A stretch of DNA of 64,000 nucleotides from Kumtagia yinganensis (GTDB lineage: Bacteria > Pseudomonadota > Alphaproteobacteria > Rhizobiales > Rhizobiaceae): positions 1 to 64,000 of the forward strand of contig NZ_JBEBMH010000008.1 in assembly GCF_040081985.1 (NCBI RefSeq). Reading direction: 5' to 3'. Below are positions 47,788-56,644 of the stretch, piece after piece. The position numbers and the translations under genes were made by a program. Below the pieces are notes generated by a model. It searched no databases. It had not been told where the DNA came from and saw nothing but the letters and a program-made list of their open reading frames with translations. The stretch's first letter is position 1. Each line of letters opens with the position of its first letter.

Positions 47788-50016
47788 ATGATCCTGACTG
47801 GCGTTGTTGTTGGCGTGATCGCCGCCGCTTACATCGCGGCGAGCTTGTCGATTATGGTTCGCCTCGGCGTTTCTTTGCGTCAGGCGCTTCTCTACCTGCC
47901 GCTAAAGCTCTTCTACCGCATCGACGATCGGCGTATCCGGCTTGCCCGCGAGGCAGAGACGCCTGTCATCTATGTGGTTACTCACCAGTCACGGCTCGAT
48001 CCAGCGCTGATGCTGTCGCTGTTGCCGGACGACACGCTGCATATCCTCGATGAGGACTCGGCGAAGGCGATCTGGCTGGAGCCCTGGCGTGAACTGGCAA
48101 GGACGATCGCCTTCAATGCCGAGCACGTCTTCGTCAGCCGCAGGCTGGTGCGCGTCCTGAAACGCAAGGGCCGGATCGCGGTCTATCTGCCGGAGAACGT
48201 CGAGCCGGACACGCGCGACTTCCGCCTCTATCGCGCCGTCTCGCGGATCGCGCTGCAGGGAGACGCGCGCATCGTGCCGGTGATTATCGACGGATCGCGT
48301 CATCTTCCCTTCTCGCTGGTCGACGACGACCAGGCGCCGCGGCGTCTGCTGCCGAAATTACGCATCGGCACGCTCGAACCGCTGACCATCAATGAGATGA
48401 CGGCGCGCGCCGGCGCGGCGACCACCACCGGTTCCAACGCGCTCTTCGACCGCATGGCAGAAGCGCGTAGCGTCACCGCCTTCTCGCGCCGCACCCTTTT
48501 CCAGGCGGTTCGCTCGGCCGCCAGACGCTTCGGCGTCGACCGGCAGATCGTCGAGGACGCGGTCAGCGGCACGCTCACCTACCGGCAATTGCTGATGGCG
48601 GCGCGCATCTTCGCCGGCCGCTTTGCCCGCATGACCGCACCCGGCGAGGCAGTTGGGCTGCTTCTGCCAAATTCCAACAGCATCGCCATTTCACTATTGG
48701 GTCTGATGTCGGCTGGCCGCACCGCCGCGATGATCAACTATACGGCGGGGCCGGCGAACGTAACCTCGGCGGTGCGCACCGCCTTGATCCGTACCATCAT
48801 CTCGTCGCGCGCCTTCATCGAGAAGGCCGGACTGGAGGACATCGTCGAGGCCGCGAAGGCCGGCGGGGCGCGGCTGGTCTGGGCGGAAGACATCCGCGAC
48901 GGCATCACCGGCTTCGACCGGCTGGTGGCTGCATCATGCTGGCAGAGCCCGGTCAGCAGCCAGGACCCCGCCGCGCCGGCCCTGATCATGTTCACCTCCG
49001 GCTCCGAAGGCGCGCCGAAGGCGGTGGTGCTGTCGCACCAGAACCTTATCTCCAATGCAATGCAGGTCGAGGCACGGCTGGCCATCGGGCCACGCGACTT
49101 CCTGATGAACGTGCTGCCCGTATTCCATTCCTTCGGCCTGCTCGGCGGGCTGATCCTCCCCCTGCTCACCGGCGTGCGCACCCTGCTCTACCCGTCGCCG
49201 TTGCACTACAAGCAAATCCCGCAGGTCGCGGCGAAACGCCGTCCGACCATCCTGTTCAGCACCGACACCTTCCTGTCCGCTTATGCCAAGGCGGCGGATG
49301 ACGACGATTTCGTCAGCCTGCGCTTCGCGGTGGCCGGCGCCGAGCCGTTGCGGGCCGAAACGCGGCGCGTGTGGAAGGAACGCTTCGGCACCCGGTTGCT
49401 CGAAGGGTTCGGGCTGACCGAGGCAGCACCTGTGGTCGCCGTGAGTACGGGAACGCATAATCGCGAGGCTTCGGTCGGGCGCCTGCTGCCCGGCGTGCGC
49501 GTGCGGCTCGAGCCGGTCGAAGGCATAACCGACGGCGGCCGCCTCTGGATCAGAGGGCCGAACGTCATGATGGGGTACATGTCGGCCGACAAGCCGGGCG
49601 TTCTGCGGGAATTGCCCGAAGGCTGGCACGACACCGGCGACATCGTCTCCTTCGACCGCGAAGGCTTCATCACCATACGCGGGCGCGCCAAGCGTTTCGC
49701 CAAGATCGCCGGCGAAATGGTGTCGCTCGGCGCGGTGGAAATGTTGGTGCAGTCGCTGTGGCCGGAGCATCGGCACGCGGTCGTCGCGGTGCCGGACAAA
49801 AGGCGTGGCGAGCGCATCGTGCTGGTCACCACCGCGGCGGAGGCGGACGCCGCCGCGCTTCGCCGCGCCGGCAAGGAGGCCGGCCTCGCCGAACTGGCGG
49901 TGCCCCAAGACATCGTCAAGGCCGATGAAATCCCGATCCTGGGGACCGGTAAGATCGACTATCCGTCGACCCGGCGGCTGGCGATCGACCGGCTGGGTCT
50001 CGCGGCCGCCGCCTGA
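47788..50016 (+). CDS. Bifunctional acyltransferase / acyl-ACP synthetase (Aas-like)
   Basis: 742 residues, two domains. The N-terminal PlsC-type acyltransferase (about 55-240) has the HX4D motif THQSRLD (His66, Asp71) and the FVSR and PENVEP regions. The C-terminal AMP-binding domain (about 270-740) has IMFTSGSEGAPKAVVLSHQN, LLEGFGLTEAAP and the tail ILGTGKIDYPSTR. A hydrophobic N-terminal segment anchors it in the membrane. In E. coli Aas re-acylates lysophosphatidylethanolamine. ATG 47788 follows GGGAGG at 47776-47781. It is convergent with pssA and psd, which make phosphatidylethanolamine, so it probably recycles that lipid. Confidence 0.9.
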   Translation: MILTGVVVGVIAAAYIAASLSIMVRLGVSLRQALLYLPLKLFYRIDDRRIRLAREAETPVIYVVTHQSRLDPALMLSLLPDDTLHILDEDSAKAIWLEPWRELARTIAFNAEHVFVSRRLVRVLKRKGRIAVYLPENVEPDTRDFRLYRAVSRIALQGDARIVPVIIDGSRHLPFSLVDDDQAPRRLLPKLRIGTLEPLTINEMTARAGAATTTGSNALFDRMAEARSVTAFSRRTLFQAVRSAARRFGVDRQIVEDAVSGTLTYRQLLMAARIFAGRFARMTAPGEAVGLLLPNSNSIAISLLGLMSAGRTAAMINYTAGPANVTSAVRTALIRTIISSRAFIEKAGLEDIVEAAKAGGARLVWAEDIRDGITGFDRLVAASCWQSPVSSQDPAAPALIMFTSGSEGAPKAVVLSHQNLISNAMQVEARLAIGPRDFLMNVLPVFHSFGLLGGLILPLLTGVRTLLYPSPLHYKQIPQVAAKRRPTILFSTDTFLSAYAKAADDDDFVSLRFAVAGAEPLRAETRRVWKERFGTRLLEGFGLTEAAPVVAVSTGTHNREASVGRLLPGVRVRLEPVEGITDGGRLWIRGPNVMMGYMSADKPGVLRELPEGWHDTGDIVSFDREGFITIRGRAKRFAKIAGEMVSLGAVEMLVQSLWPEHRHAVVAVPDKRRGERIVLVTTAAEADAAALRRAGKEAGLAELAVPQDIVKADEIPILGTGKIDYPSTRRLAIDRLGLAAAA

Positions 50017-50022
50017 GAGCAA

Positions 50023-50847
50023 TCAGACGGCAGTTTCAGCGGGCGGCGTGGCCGGTTCCTTCGCCGCTTCGACAACCGCCCGGCGCGAATAGGCCCGGAT
50101 GCTGAACGGCAGGAACAGGAGGTAGGCGACGACGCCGACCGACAGCGTTTCCCAGGTATAGGTGAAAAGCAGCAGAGCGACGAAGACGACACCGAGAATC
50201 ATCGGCATCACCGTATCGCCGGGCACGCGGAGACGCTTGCCGGACCACACCGGCAGGCGGCTGACCAGCAAGAATGCTACCAGAATGGTGAAGCCCGAGC
50301 CGATGAAAGCCGCCATGCGGCTCGGCTCGAATGCACCGACGAAGATCAAATAGACCGGCAGCAGGACGATGACCGCTCCCGCCGGCGCCGGCACGCCGAC
50401 AAAATATTCGCCCTGCCAGGCCGGACGGGTCTTGTCCTCGTCCAGCACGTTGAATCGTGCCAGCCTCAGCCCGCAGGCAATGGCAAACAACAGCGCCGCG
50501 ATCCAGCCCGGAGAGCCGGCACGATCGAGCAGGTAAGCATACAGCACGAGCGCCGGAGCGACCCCGAAATTGACGATGTCGGCCAGCGAATCCATCTGCG
50601 CGCCGAATTTGGAGGTCGCCTTGAGCATACGGGCGATACGGCCGTCTATGCCGTCGAGGAAGGCGGCGATCAGCACCATCACCACCGCCGTCTCGAAGCG
50701 ATTCTCGAAGGCCAGCCTGATTCCCGACAGGCCGGCGCAGATCGCCAGCACCGTGATCAGGTTGGGCAGCACCAGCCTGAGCGGGATTTCGCGGATGCGC
50801 GGGCCACCATGACCGTGCGGCTCGAAACGCTGGAACGGACCGGGCAC
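50023..50847 (-). CDS. pssA: CDP-diacylglycerol-serine O-phosphatidyltransferase
   Basis: 274 residues, integral membrane enzyme. The CDP-alcohol phosphotransferase motif DGRIAR-x8-G-x3-D-x3-D is complete (DGRIARMLKATSKFGAQMDS followed by LAD). About seven to eight membrane helices. It makes phosphatidylserine from CDP-diacylglycerol and serine; Psd then decarboxylates it. The gene starts 3 bases after the psd stop, so the two are co-transcribed and probably coupled. It is convergent with the Aas-like gene, with only 6 bases between the stops. Confidence 0.95.
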   Translation of the reverse strand: MPGPFQRFEPHGHGGPRIREIPLRLVLPNLITVLAICAGLSGIRLAFENRFETAVVMVLIAAFLDGIDGRIARMLKATSKFGAQMDSLADIVNFGVAPALVLYAYLLDRAGSPGWIAALLFAIACGLRLARFNVLDEDKTRPAWQGEYFVGVPAPAGAVIVLLPVYLIFVGAFEPSRMAAFIGSGFTILVAFLLVSRLPVWSGKRLRVPGDTVMPMILGVVFVALLLFTYTWETLSVGVVAYLLFLPFSIRAYSRRAVVEAAKEPATPPAETAV

Positions 50848-50850
50848 CGT

Positions 50851-51555
50851 CTACGACACCCTGACCAGCGGCGCGGCGGGGTTGCCGCCGAACTCGGCAA
50901 TGACGGTCTCGCCGCCCACGGCCGTCTGGCCCACGGCGACACGCGGCGTCGCCTCCGGCGGCAGGAAGACGTCGACACGCGAACCGAAGCGGATCAGGCC
51001 GAAGCGCTCCCCAATGCCGATGTTTCCGCCCTGTTCGGCCCAGCAGACGATGCGCCGCGCCACCAGGCCGGCGATCTGCACGGCGGCGACCGTTCCGTTC
51101 GGGCTGTCGATGACGAGGCCGTTGCGTTCGTTCTCGCTGCTGGCCTTGTCCAGTTCGGCGTTCAGAAATTTTCCCGGGCGGTGCTCGATCTTGGTGATGC
51201 GGCCGCGGACGGGCGCGCGATTCACATGGCAGGAGAAGACGTTCATGAACACGGAGATCCGGGTCATCTCGGCGCCGCCGAGACCGAGTTCGCGCGGCGG
51301 AACGGCAGGACCCACCGCGGAGACAATGCCATCGGCGGGACTTACGACCAGACGGTCGTCGGCCGGCGTGACACGCTGCGGATCGCGAAAAAAGTAGGCG
51401 CACCAGGCAGTCAGGATCAGGCCGAGCCAGAAAAGAGTGGTCGAGAAGATGCCCAGTACCAGCGTCACCACGGCAAAGCCGCCGATGAACGGCCAGCCTT
51501 CGCGGTTGATCGGCACGAAGGCGTTCTTGATTGTTTCGACGAGGGACATTGGCAT
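50851..51555 (-). CDS. psd: Phosphatidylserine decarboxylase, short (rhizobial) type
   Basis: 234 residues. The enzyme cleaves itself to form a pyruvoyl cofactor; the cleavage site is Gly191-Ser192 in LIRFGSRVDVF, the equivalent of LGST in E. coli. Other motifs: YFFRDPQRVTP, VSPADGIV and FMNVFSCHVNRAPVRG. It has a hydrophobic N-terminal anchor (INREGWPFIGGFAVVTLVLG). Start at 51555 (MPMSL) or 51549 (MSLVE) cannot be separated; neither has a strong ribosome-binding site. It makes phosphatidylethanolamine. pssA follows on the same strand. The Atm1-like exporter gene ends 108 bases before it. Confidence 0.94.
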   Translation of the reverse strand: MPMSLVETIKNAFVPINREGWPFIGGFAVVTLVLGIFSTTLFWLGLILTAWCAYFFRDPQRVTPADDRLVVSPADGIVSAVGPAVPPRELGLGGAEMTRISVFMNVFSCHVNRAPVRGRITKIEHRPGKFLNAELDKASSENERNGLVIDSPNGTVAAVQIAGLVARRIVCWAEQGGNIGIGERFGLIRFGSRVDVFLPPEATPRVAVGQTAVGGETVIAEFGGNPAAPLVRVS

Positions 51556-51663
51556 CCGACAGTTTGCTAACGGTGCCGCCTATTTAGGGGATGGGGACGC
51601 GGGTGGCAACGCGACTGCGGCCATAAGCACTGTCATAGCTGCGGCACACTGGGTAACTCTCCC

Positions 51664-53550
51664 TCACCCCACCTCCGGCGTGCGGCGGCGCACGATGACG
51701 CCGAGGTCGTCCTCCTGCCGAGCGATGCGCAGGCGTTCCTCCGCCTCGGTCGCCTCGCGCTGGCGCGCCCACATCGAGGCGTAGAGGCCGTCCTTGGCAA
51801 GCAGGTCGATGTGATGACCGCGCTCGGCGATCCGGCCGTCTTTCAAGACGATGATCTCGTCGGCGGAAATCACCGTCGACAGGCGGTGGGCGATGACGAT
51901 GGTGGTGCGACCGCGCGACACCATGTCGAGCGCGGCCTGGATTTCCAGCTCCGTATGCGAATCCAATGCCGAGGTGGCTTCGTCCAGCATCAGGATCGGC
52001 GGGGCCTTTAGGATCGTGCGGGCGATCGCCACGCGCTGCTTCTCGCCGCCGGACAGCTTCAGGCCGCGCTCTCCGACCATGGTTTTGTAGCCTTCCGGCT
52101 GGTGCGCGATGAAGGGGCCGATCTGGGCGAGGTCTGCAGCCTTGCGGATGTCCTCTTCCGATGCATCGAAACGTCCATAGCGGATGTTGTAGGCGATGGT
52201 GTCGTTGAACAGCACCGTGTCCTGCGGAACCATTCCGATGGCACCGCGCAGGCTTTCCTGGGTGAGGTCGCGAATGTCCTGACCGTCGATCGATATCTGC
52301 CCAGACTGGATGTCGTAGAATCGGAAGAGCAGACGCGAAATGGTGGATTTTCCCGCGCCGGAGGGGCCGACGATGGCGACGGTCTTGCCGGCAGGCACAT
52401 CGAAGCTGATGCCCTTCAAAATCTCGCGCTTGGGATCGTAGGAAAAATGCACGTCGCGGAATTCGACGCGGCCCGGACCCACGGCAAGCGGCTTAGCGTC
52501 GGGCTTGTCGACGATCTCGGCGGGGACATCCAGCAGGTCGAACATCTGCTCGATGTCGGTCAGGCCCTGCCTGATCTCACGGTAGATGAAGCCGATGAAA
52601 TTGAGTGGCACCGAAAGTTGCATCAGCATGGCGTTGAGAAAGACGAAGTCGCCGATGGTCTGCGTGCCCGCCTGCACCTCGCGCGCCGACAAAAGCATGA
52701 TAATCAGCATCCCCGCGCCAAAAATGACGCCCTGGCCGAAATTCAGCCAGCCGAGCGAGGTCCAGGTTTTGGTTGCCGCCGCCTCGTAGCGGGCCATGGA
52801 ATGATCGAATCGGTTCGCCTCCATGCGCTCGTTGTTGAAATATTTCACCGTCTCGTAGTTGAGCAGCGAGTCGATTGCCTTGGTGTTGGCGTCGGTGTCG
52901 CTGTCGTTCATCTCGCGGCGGATGGCGATACGCCAGTCGCTGGCCCACACCGTGAACCAGGTATAGAGCGCCACCGTGACCGCCACGACAGCGACGTAGA
53001 TCCAGCCATAGGCGACGGCGAAGATGACTGCCGTCAGCGCGAATTCGAGGATAGTCGGCAGCGTGTTCAGAATGGTGAAGCGGACGATGGTCTCGATGCC
53101 CTTTACGCCGCGCTCGATGATGCGCGAAAGACCGCCGGTGCGGCGTTCCAGATGGAAGCGCAGCGATAGGTCGTGCATGTGAACGAAGGTCTTGTAGGCG
53201 AGCTTGCGAACTGCATACTGGCCGACGCTGGCGAACAGCGCGTCACGCAACTGGTTGAGGCCGACCTGGATCAGGCGCACGAGATTGTAGGCGATCACCA
53301 GGGCCGCCGGCACCAGCAGCCAGTCCGGAAGCGGCGGCGTGCGCGCGTGGTCCCCGACCAGCGCGTCGGTCGACCATTTGAAAAAATACGGGACGGCGAT
53401 AAGGACCAGCTTGGAGACGACGAGATAAACCGTCGCCCAGACGACGCGCATGCGCAGATCGCCGCGCTCGGCCGGCCACATGTAGGGTTTGAGGTTGAGC
53501 AGCGTCCTGAGCGTCGAGCCGGACTCCGCCGAGACTGTCTTGTCGGCCAA
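51664..53550 (-). CDS. Atm1-type ABC exporter (ATP-binding and permease fused)
   Basis: 628 residues: six membrane helices in the first 340 residues (start RVVWATVYLVVSKLVLIAVP), the Atm1-type motif QLSVPLNFIGFIYREIRQGLTD shown as NFIGFIYREIRQGL, and an ATPase domain with Walker A GPSGAGKST, signature LSGGEKQRVAIART and Walker B ILMLDEATSALD. Atm1 homologues export glutathione-bound sulfur or metal species; the bacterial member from Novosphingobium exports glutathione-metal complexes. It is preceded on the same strand, by 65 bases, by an ArsR regulator with many cysteines, which suggests regulation by metal or metalloid. Confidence 0.92.
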   Translation of the reverse strand: MADKTVSAESGSTLRTLLNLKPYMWPAERGDLRMRVVWATVYLVVSKLVLIAVPYFFKWSTDALVGDHARTPPLPDWLLVPAALVIAYNLVRLIQVGLNQLRDALFASVGQYAVRKLAYKTFVHMHDLSLRFHLERRTGGLSRIIERGVKGIETIVRFTILNTLPTILEFALTAVIFAVAYGWIYVAVVAVTVALYTWFTVWASDWRIAIRREMNDSDTDANTKAIDSLLNYETVKYFNNERMEANRFDHSMARYEAAATKTWTSLGWLNFGQGVIFGAGMLIIMLLSAREVQAGTQTIGDFVFLNAMLMQLSVPLNFIGFIYREIRQGLTDIEQMFDLLDVPAEIVDKPDAKPLAVGPGRVEFRDVHFSYDPKREILKGISFDVPAGKTVAIVGPSGAGKSTISRLLFRFYDIQSGQISIDGQDIRDLTQESLRGAIGMVPQDTVLFNDTIAYNIRYGRFDASEEDIRKAADLAQIGPFIAHQPEGYKTMVGERGLKLSGGEKQRVAIARTILKAPPILMLDEATSALDSHTELEIQAALDMVSRGRTTIVIAHRLSTVISADEIIVLKDGRIAERGHHIDLLAKDGLYASMWARQREATEAEERLRIARQEDDLGVIVRRRTPEVG

Positions 53551-53615
53551 TTTTTTCTTCCCTGTTTCCGCAGCCGTTTCCGCCGCAAGGGGCGGCCGGC
53601 GCGGATCGTTGGTAC

Positions 53616-53960
53616 CTATCCCAGACTCATGACACGCGATTCGGTGCAGCCGGCCCGCCGCGATGGGCAGCAGGAGGCGGCGAGCGCCGTGATACGTTTG
53701 GCCGTGTCCGACAGGGCCTCATGGTCGAGTTCATATATGGAGCGCTGGCGCTCCTGCCGCACCCGCACCAGTCCGGCCTCGACGAGCACCTTCAGATGCT
53801 GCGAAACGGTGGACTGGGCGAGATCGAGGCGCCCGACGACATCCTTGCAACAGCAGCGGTCGGCGTCCGCCAGGTGTTTCAGAATCTCCAGCCGAGCCGG
53901 ATGGGAGAGCGCACCAAGCCGCACGGCAAGCCGCTCGGCGGACGCAGTATCAGATTGCAT
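53616..53960 (-). CDS. ArsR-family metalloregulator with cysteine clusters
   Basis: 114 residues. Winged HTH: LGALSHPARLEILKHLADAD, then LDLAQSTVSQHLKVLVEAGL. The cysteines Cys36-Cys37-Cys38 (DRCCCKDVV) sit just before the recognition helix, and Cys97, Cys98 and Cys105 in the C-terminal end (SCCPSRRAGC). Cysteines at these places bind As(III), Cd(II), Pb(II) or similar in the ArsR/CmtR groups. The gene is first of a leftward unit with the Atm1-type exporter, and its own promoter carries a perfect 23-bp palindrome (53981-54003). No arsenate-reductase or ACR3 gene is near. Confidence 0.88.
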   Translation of the reverse strand: MQSDTASAERLAVRLGALSHPARLEILKHLADADRCCCKDVVGRLDLAQSTVSQHLKVLVEAGLVRVRQERQRSIYELDHEALSDTAKRITALAASCCPSRRAGCTESRVMSLG

Positions 53961-53980
53961 TAGGGAGATCGGACATTTTC

Positions 53981-54003
53981 ATCGTCTATCGACGATAGAC
54001 GAT
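53981..54003. promoter_or_regulatory. Perfect 23-bp palindrome, candidate ArsR operator
   Basis: ATCGTCTATCG-A-CGATAGACGAT: two 11-bp arms with one central base, 21 bases before the ArsR start codon. The position and perfect symmetry fit the operator of the ArsR protein encoded next to it. The right-hand gene (ABM protein at 54115) starts 111 bases away and could be under the same control. Confidence 0.75.
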
Positions 54004-54114
54004 ATATCCCGCCAGGGCAATCGCTGAGAGAATCAGATTTCGGTTTTTCACCCGGAGAGACATTGTAAATGGTGCCTGCCGCGGTTTTGTGAAACGAGAT
54101 TTTGGGGGCTTGCC

Positions 54115-54414
54115 ATGTTGCTGATAACCGGGACGTTCCGCATCCGGCCGGAGAAACTGGCCGAGGCAAGGCCGGTCATGCAAGCCATGATCCTGGCCAG
54201 CCGTGCCGAGGACGGATGCCTCGGCTACGCCTACGCCATCGACCTGCTGGATGATGGACTGGTGCATGTCGTCGAACACTGGCGGGACCAAGCGGCGCTC
54301 GACGCGCATTTCGCGTCCGCCCACATCGCCCGCTGGCGCGCCACCTGGCCAACGCTCGGCATCACCGACCGGGATTTGACATTGCACGAGGTGAGTGCGT
54401 CGAGGGCGACGTGA
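54115..54414 (+). CDS. Antibiotic biosynthesis monooxygenase (ABM) domain protein
   Basis: 99 residues. TFRIRPEKLAEARPVMQAMI, RAEDGCLGYAYAIDLLDDGL and HVVEHWRDQAALDAHFASAH are the strand-helix pattern of the dimeric ABM barrel (YgiN/quinol-monooxygenase-like), with the usual His near the end of the last motif. No cofactor-binding residues. It shares an upstream region with the ArsR gene, so control by metal or stress is possible. Substrate unknown. Confidence 0.86.
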   Translation: MLLITGTFRIRPEKLAEARPVMQAMILASRAEDGCLGYAYAIDLLDDGLVHVVEHWRDQAALDAHFASAHIARWRATWPTLGITDRDLTLHEVSASRAT

Positions 54415-54505
54415 CTGGGAGCCGGGCAAGATCTGGCTCAGGCGTCAGCCATGCCGATGTGCCGGACGCCATCGAGCCAAGGCTGCAATGCCTGACACGA
54501 CCCCT

Positions 54506-56377
54506 CTACTGCCGCACCACAGGCGACACCGCCTGTTCGCCAAGCGTGCTCATGTCGGCCTCTTCGCCCTTTTCGGTCTTGCTCGGCACCGAAAAGACCT
54601 GCCCGGGATAGATCCGATCGGGGTCATCGATCTGGTGCTGGTTGGCGAGATAGATGGTCGAGTACCGCAGGCCGTGACCGTAGACGCGATGCGAAATGCG
54701 CCACAAGGAGTCGCCACGGCGGATGATAACCGATCCGCCGACATTCTGCAGTTTTGGCGACAGCACGTCGGCCTGAGCCGCAGCCGTTTCGGCTCCGCCG
54801 GACGGCGCGGGTTGCGTGGCCGCCTGATCGGGGGCGGAGGCGGCGGGCTTGTCGGACGCGCCGCTCGAGGCAGCGTTCGCGGATTTCTGAGCACCTTCGA
54901 TGCCTGATGGCGCGGAAGCGCTGGCATCGGACGAAGCATCGGCGGAGGCAATATTTGCCGGCGTGCCGGCGGCGAGAGCCGCCGTCTCGGCCTGGACAGG
55001 TGTTGCAGCTGCCTTCGGCCGATCCGTCCCCTGCCCGGCCCGCGCTTCGGGCGCGGGATTGCCCAGGCGCGCCTGGGTTCCCGACGCGACCTTGTCGCCC
55101 GTGGATTGCTTCACCGACGACTGCGGCTGCGAACCATCAGGTTTGGGTTCGCCCTGCGCGGCCACGGCGGCAACGTTCTCGCCGGCCTCGCGCTCGAAAG
55201 GCACCGCGGCGCGGGCAATCACCTTGGCACCGTCCGGTCCGAGAGCGTCGACCCGGATGATATAGTCGCCGACCGGCAGGTCACGCTCGGCTTCTATGAG
55301 GAACCGCCCGGCCCCAGACGTCTTTGCATCCCCGAGCAGGATCTCGTTGGCATAGCCGCGCACCACGCGGCCGGGATCGGCAGAACCAGCGACGAAGATG
55401 CGACGGCCTTCGATCTCGACGGCGTCGACGGCGACTTTAGGGCCGCCCGCGAGCTGGTCCTGCGAAGCTTTGGCGGGCCCAGGCGTCGTAATCGCCACAT
55501 CCTGCCCACCGGAGGCCGGCTTTTCACCCACGGACGAGGGCTGCTGATTCGCCACCACCGCCTGAGGTTGATCCGTCGCAGAACCGGCAGCGGCCTGATC
55601 GCCGGATGCCGGAGACGTCGTTCCGGCGGCGGCCGTTCCGGAACCGGCAGGCGGCGTGGATGGCTTGGCCTTCGGCTCGGGCACGGTGATCAGTTCGGAC
55701 GGTTTTCCAGGCTCCTCGACCAGCGCGAGCACCTGGCCGTCCGGCGCATCGGGGATCGAGACCACGGCCGTCTCGGTCGACATGGCAACGACATTGCCGG
55801 GCGCGATGGAGCGCAGCACGATCTGGTAGTCGCCCGGCGCGAGCGGCTCGTCGAGCACGATGGCGAAATCGCCCTGCGGACCCGCCATCGCCGAGCCGAT
55901 GACACGAGAACCGATGATCGCCTCGACCTTGGCGTTCGGGGCTGCATGACCCGCAATGACGATCGAGCCGTCGGCTTCGACACGGACGAGGTCGAAAGCC
56001 GGCGCCTCGACTGTCGTCTGCTTGTTCGTCTCGGCCGCGGCCGGTCCGGCGGCCTCGGTCTTCGATGGCGCGGCGGCGGGCGGCAGGGCCGCTTGCTGTT
56101 CGGGTGCGGCAGGAGCGGCCGCGGCGGGCAAATCGCTCGATGGTGGCTTCGGGACTTCGACGGCAGGCTTGTCGTCCGTCGGCGTGCTGGATGCCTTGGC
56201 CGGCCCCGAGGGTGCATCGGCGGGCGGCAGGGCGGCAAGCTTCTGGTCCGCCGGAGCCGTATCGACGACCGCCGGTTTCCGCTGCGGATCGAACACGCCC
56301 GCTACATAGGCGGTTCCGCCGATGGCGGCCGTTCCACCCGCCAGAAACAGCAGTACCTTGACCGGAGTAAGTGCCAT
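54506..56377 (-). CDS. LysM peptidoglycan-binding protein with long Pro/Ala-rich linkers
   Basis: 623 residues. An N-terminal membrane segment (KVLLFLAGGTAAIGGTAYVA) anchors it in the inner membrane. A long low-complexity Ala/Pro/Lys-rich linker, an Ig-like beta region (VRVEADGSIVIAGHAAPNAK to about 210), another linker, a second beta region (VEIEGRRIFVAGSADPGRVV), more linker, and a C-terminal LysM (VIIRRGDSLWRISHRVYGHG through DDPDRIYPGQVFSVP). This layout is widespread in rhizobia. It probably binds peptidoglycan in the periplasm; function not known. It diverges from the LOG-family gene with about 265 bases between. Confidence 0.9.
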   Translation of the reverse strand: MALTPVKVLLFLAGGTAAIGGTAYVAGVFDPQRKPAVVDTAPADQKLAALPPADAPSGPAKASSTPTDDKPAVEVPKPPSSDLPAAAAPAAPEQQAALPPAAAPSKTEAAGPAAAETNKQTTVEAPAFDLVRVEADGSIVIAGHAAPNAKVEAIIGSRVIGSAMAGPQGDFAIVLDEPLAPGDYQIVLRSIAPGNVVAMSTETAVVSIPDAPDGQVLALVEEPGKPSELITVPEPKAKPSTPPAGSGTAAAGTTSPASGDQAAAGSATDQPQAVVANQQPSSVGEKPASGGQDVAITTPGPAKASQDQLAGGPKVAVDAVEIEGRRIFVAGSADPGRVVRGYANEILLGDAKTSGAGRFLIEAERDLPVGDYIIRVDALGPDGAKVIARAAVPFEREAGENVAAVAAQGEPKPDGSQPQSSVKQSTGDKVASGTQARLGNPAPEARAGQGTDRPKAAATPVQAETAALAAGTPANIASADASSDASASAPSGIEGAQKSANAASSGASDKPAASAPDQAATQPAPSGGAETAAAQADVLSPKLQNVGGSVIIRRGDSLWRISHRVYGHGLRYSTIYLANQHQIDDPDRIYPGQVFSVPSKTEKGEEADMSTLGEQAVSPVVRQ

Positions 56378-56644
56378 CTATCCGTTCGCCCCTTAGCGAT
56401 CTTCCGATACGCGCAACGCCGGGCTGCCACAGTCATCCGCGAGACGTCCGGCTCGGCGTAGGTTTACGCGTCCCCCTGTCGACTCGCGAGCCGTCTACCG
56501 CCCGATACTACCCCTCGGCATGATTCCTTTTTACAGGAACCTTTTGCCACCTAAGCGCGGTCTAGCCTGTTTTGGCGGCAGCGACAAGGAAATGCCCGTT
56601 TTCTTCCCTTGACCCAAACGGTCTATACCCTAACCAATCGCATG

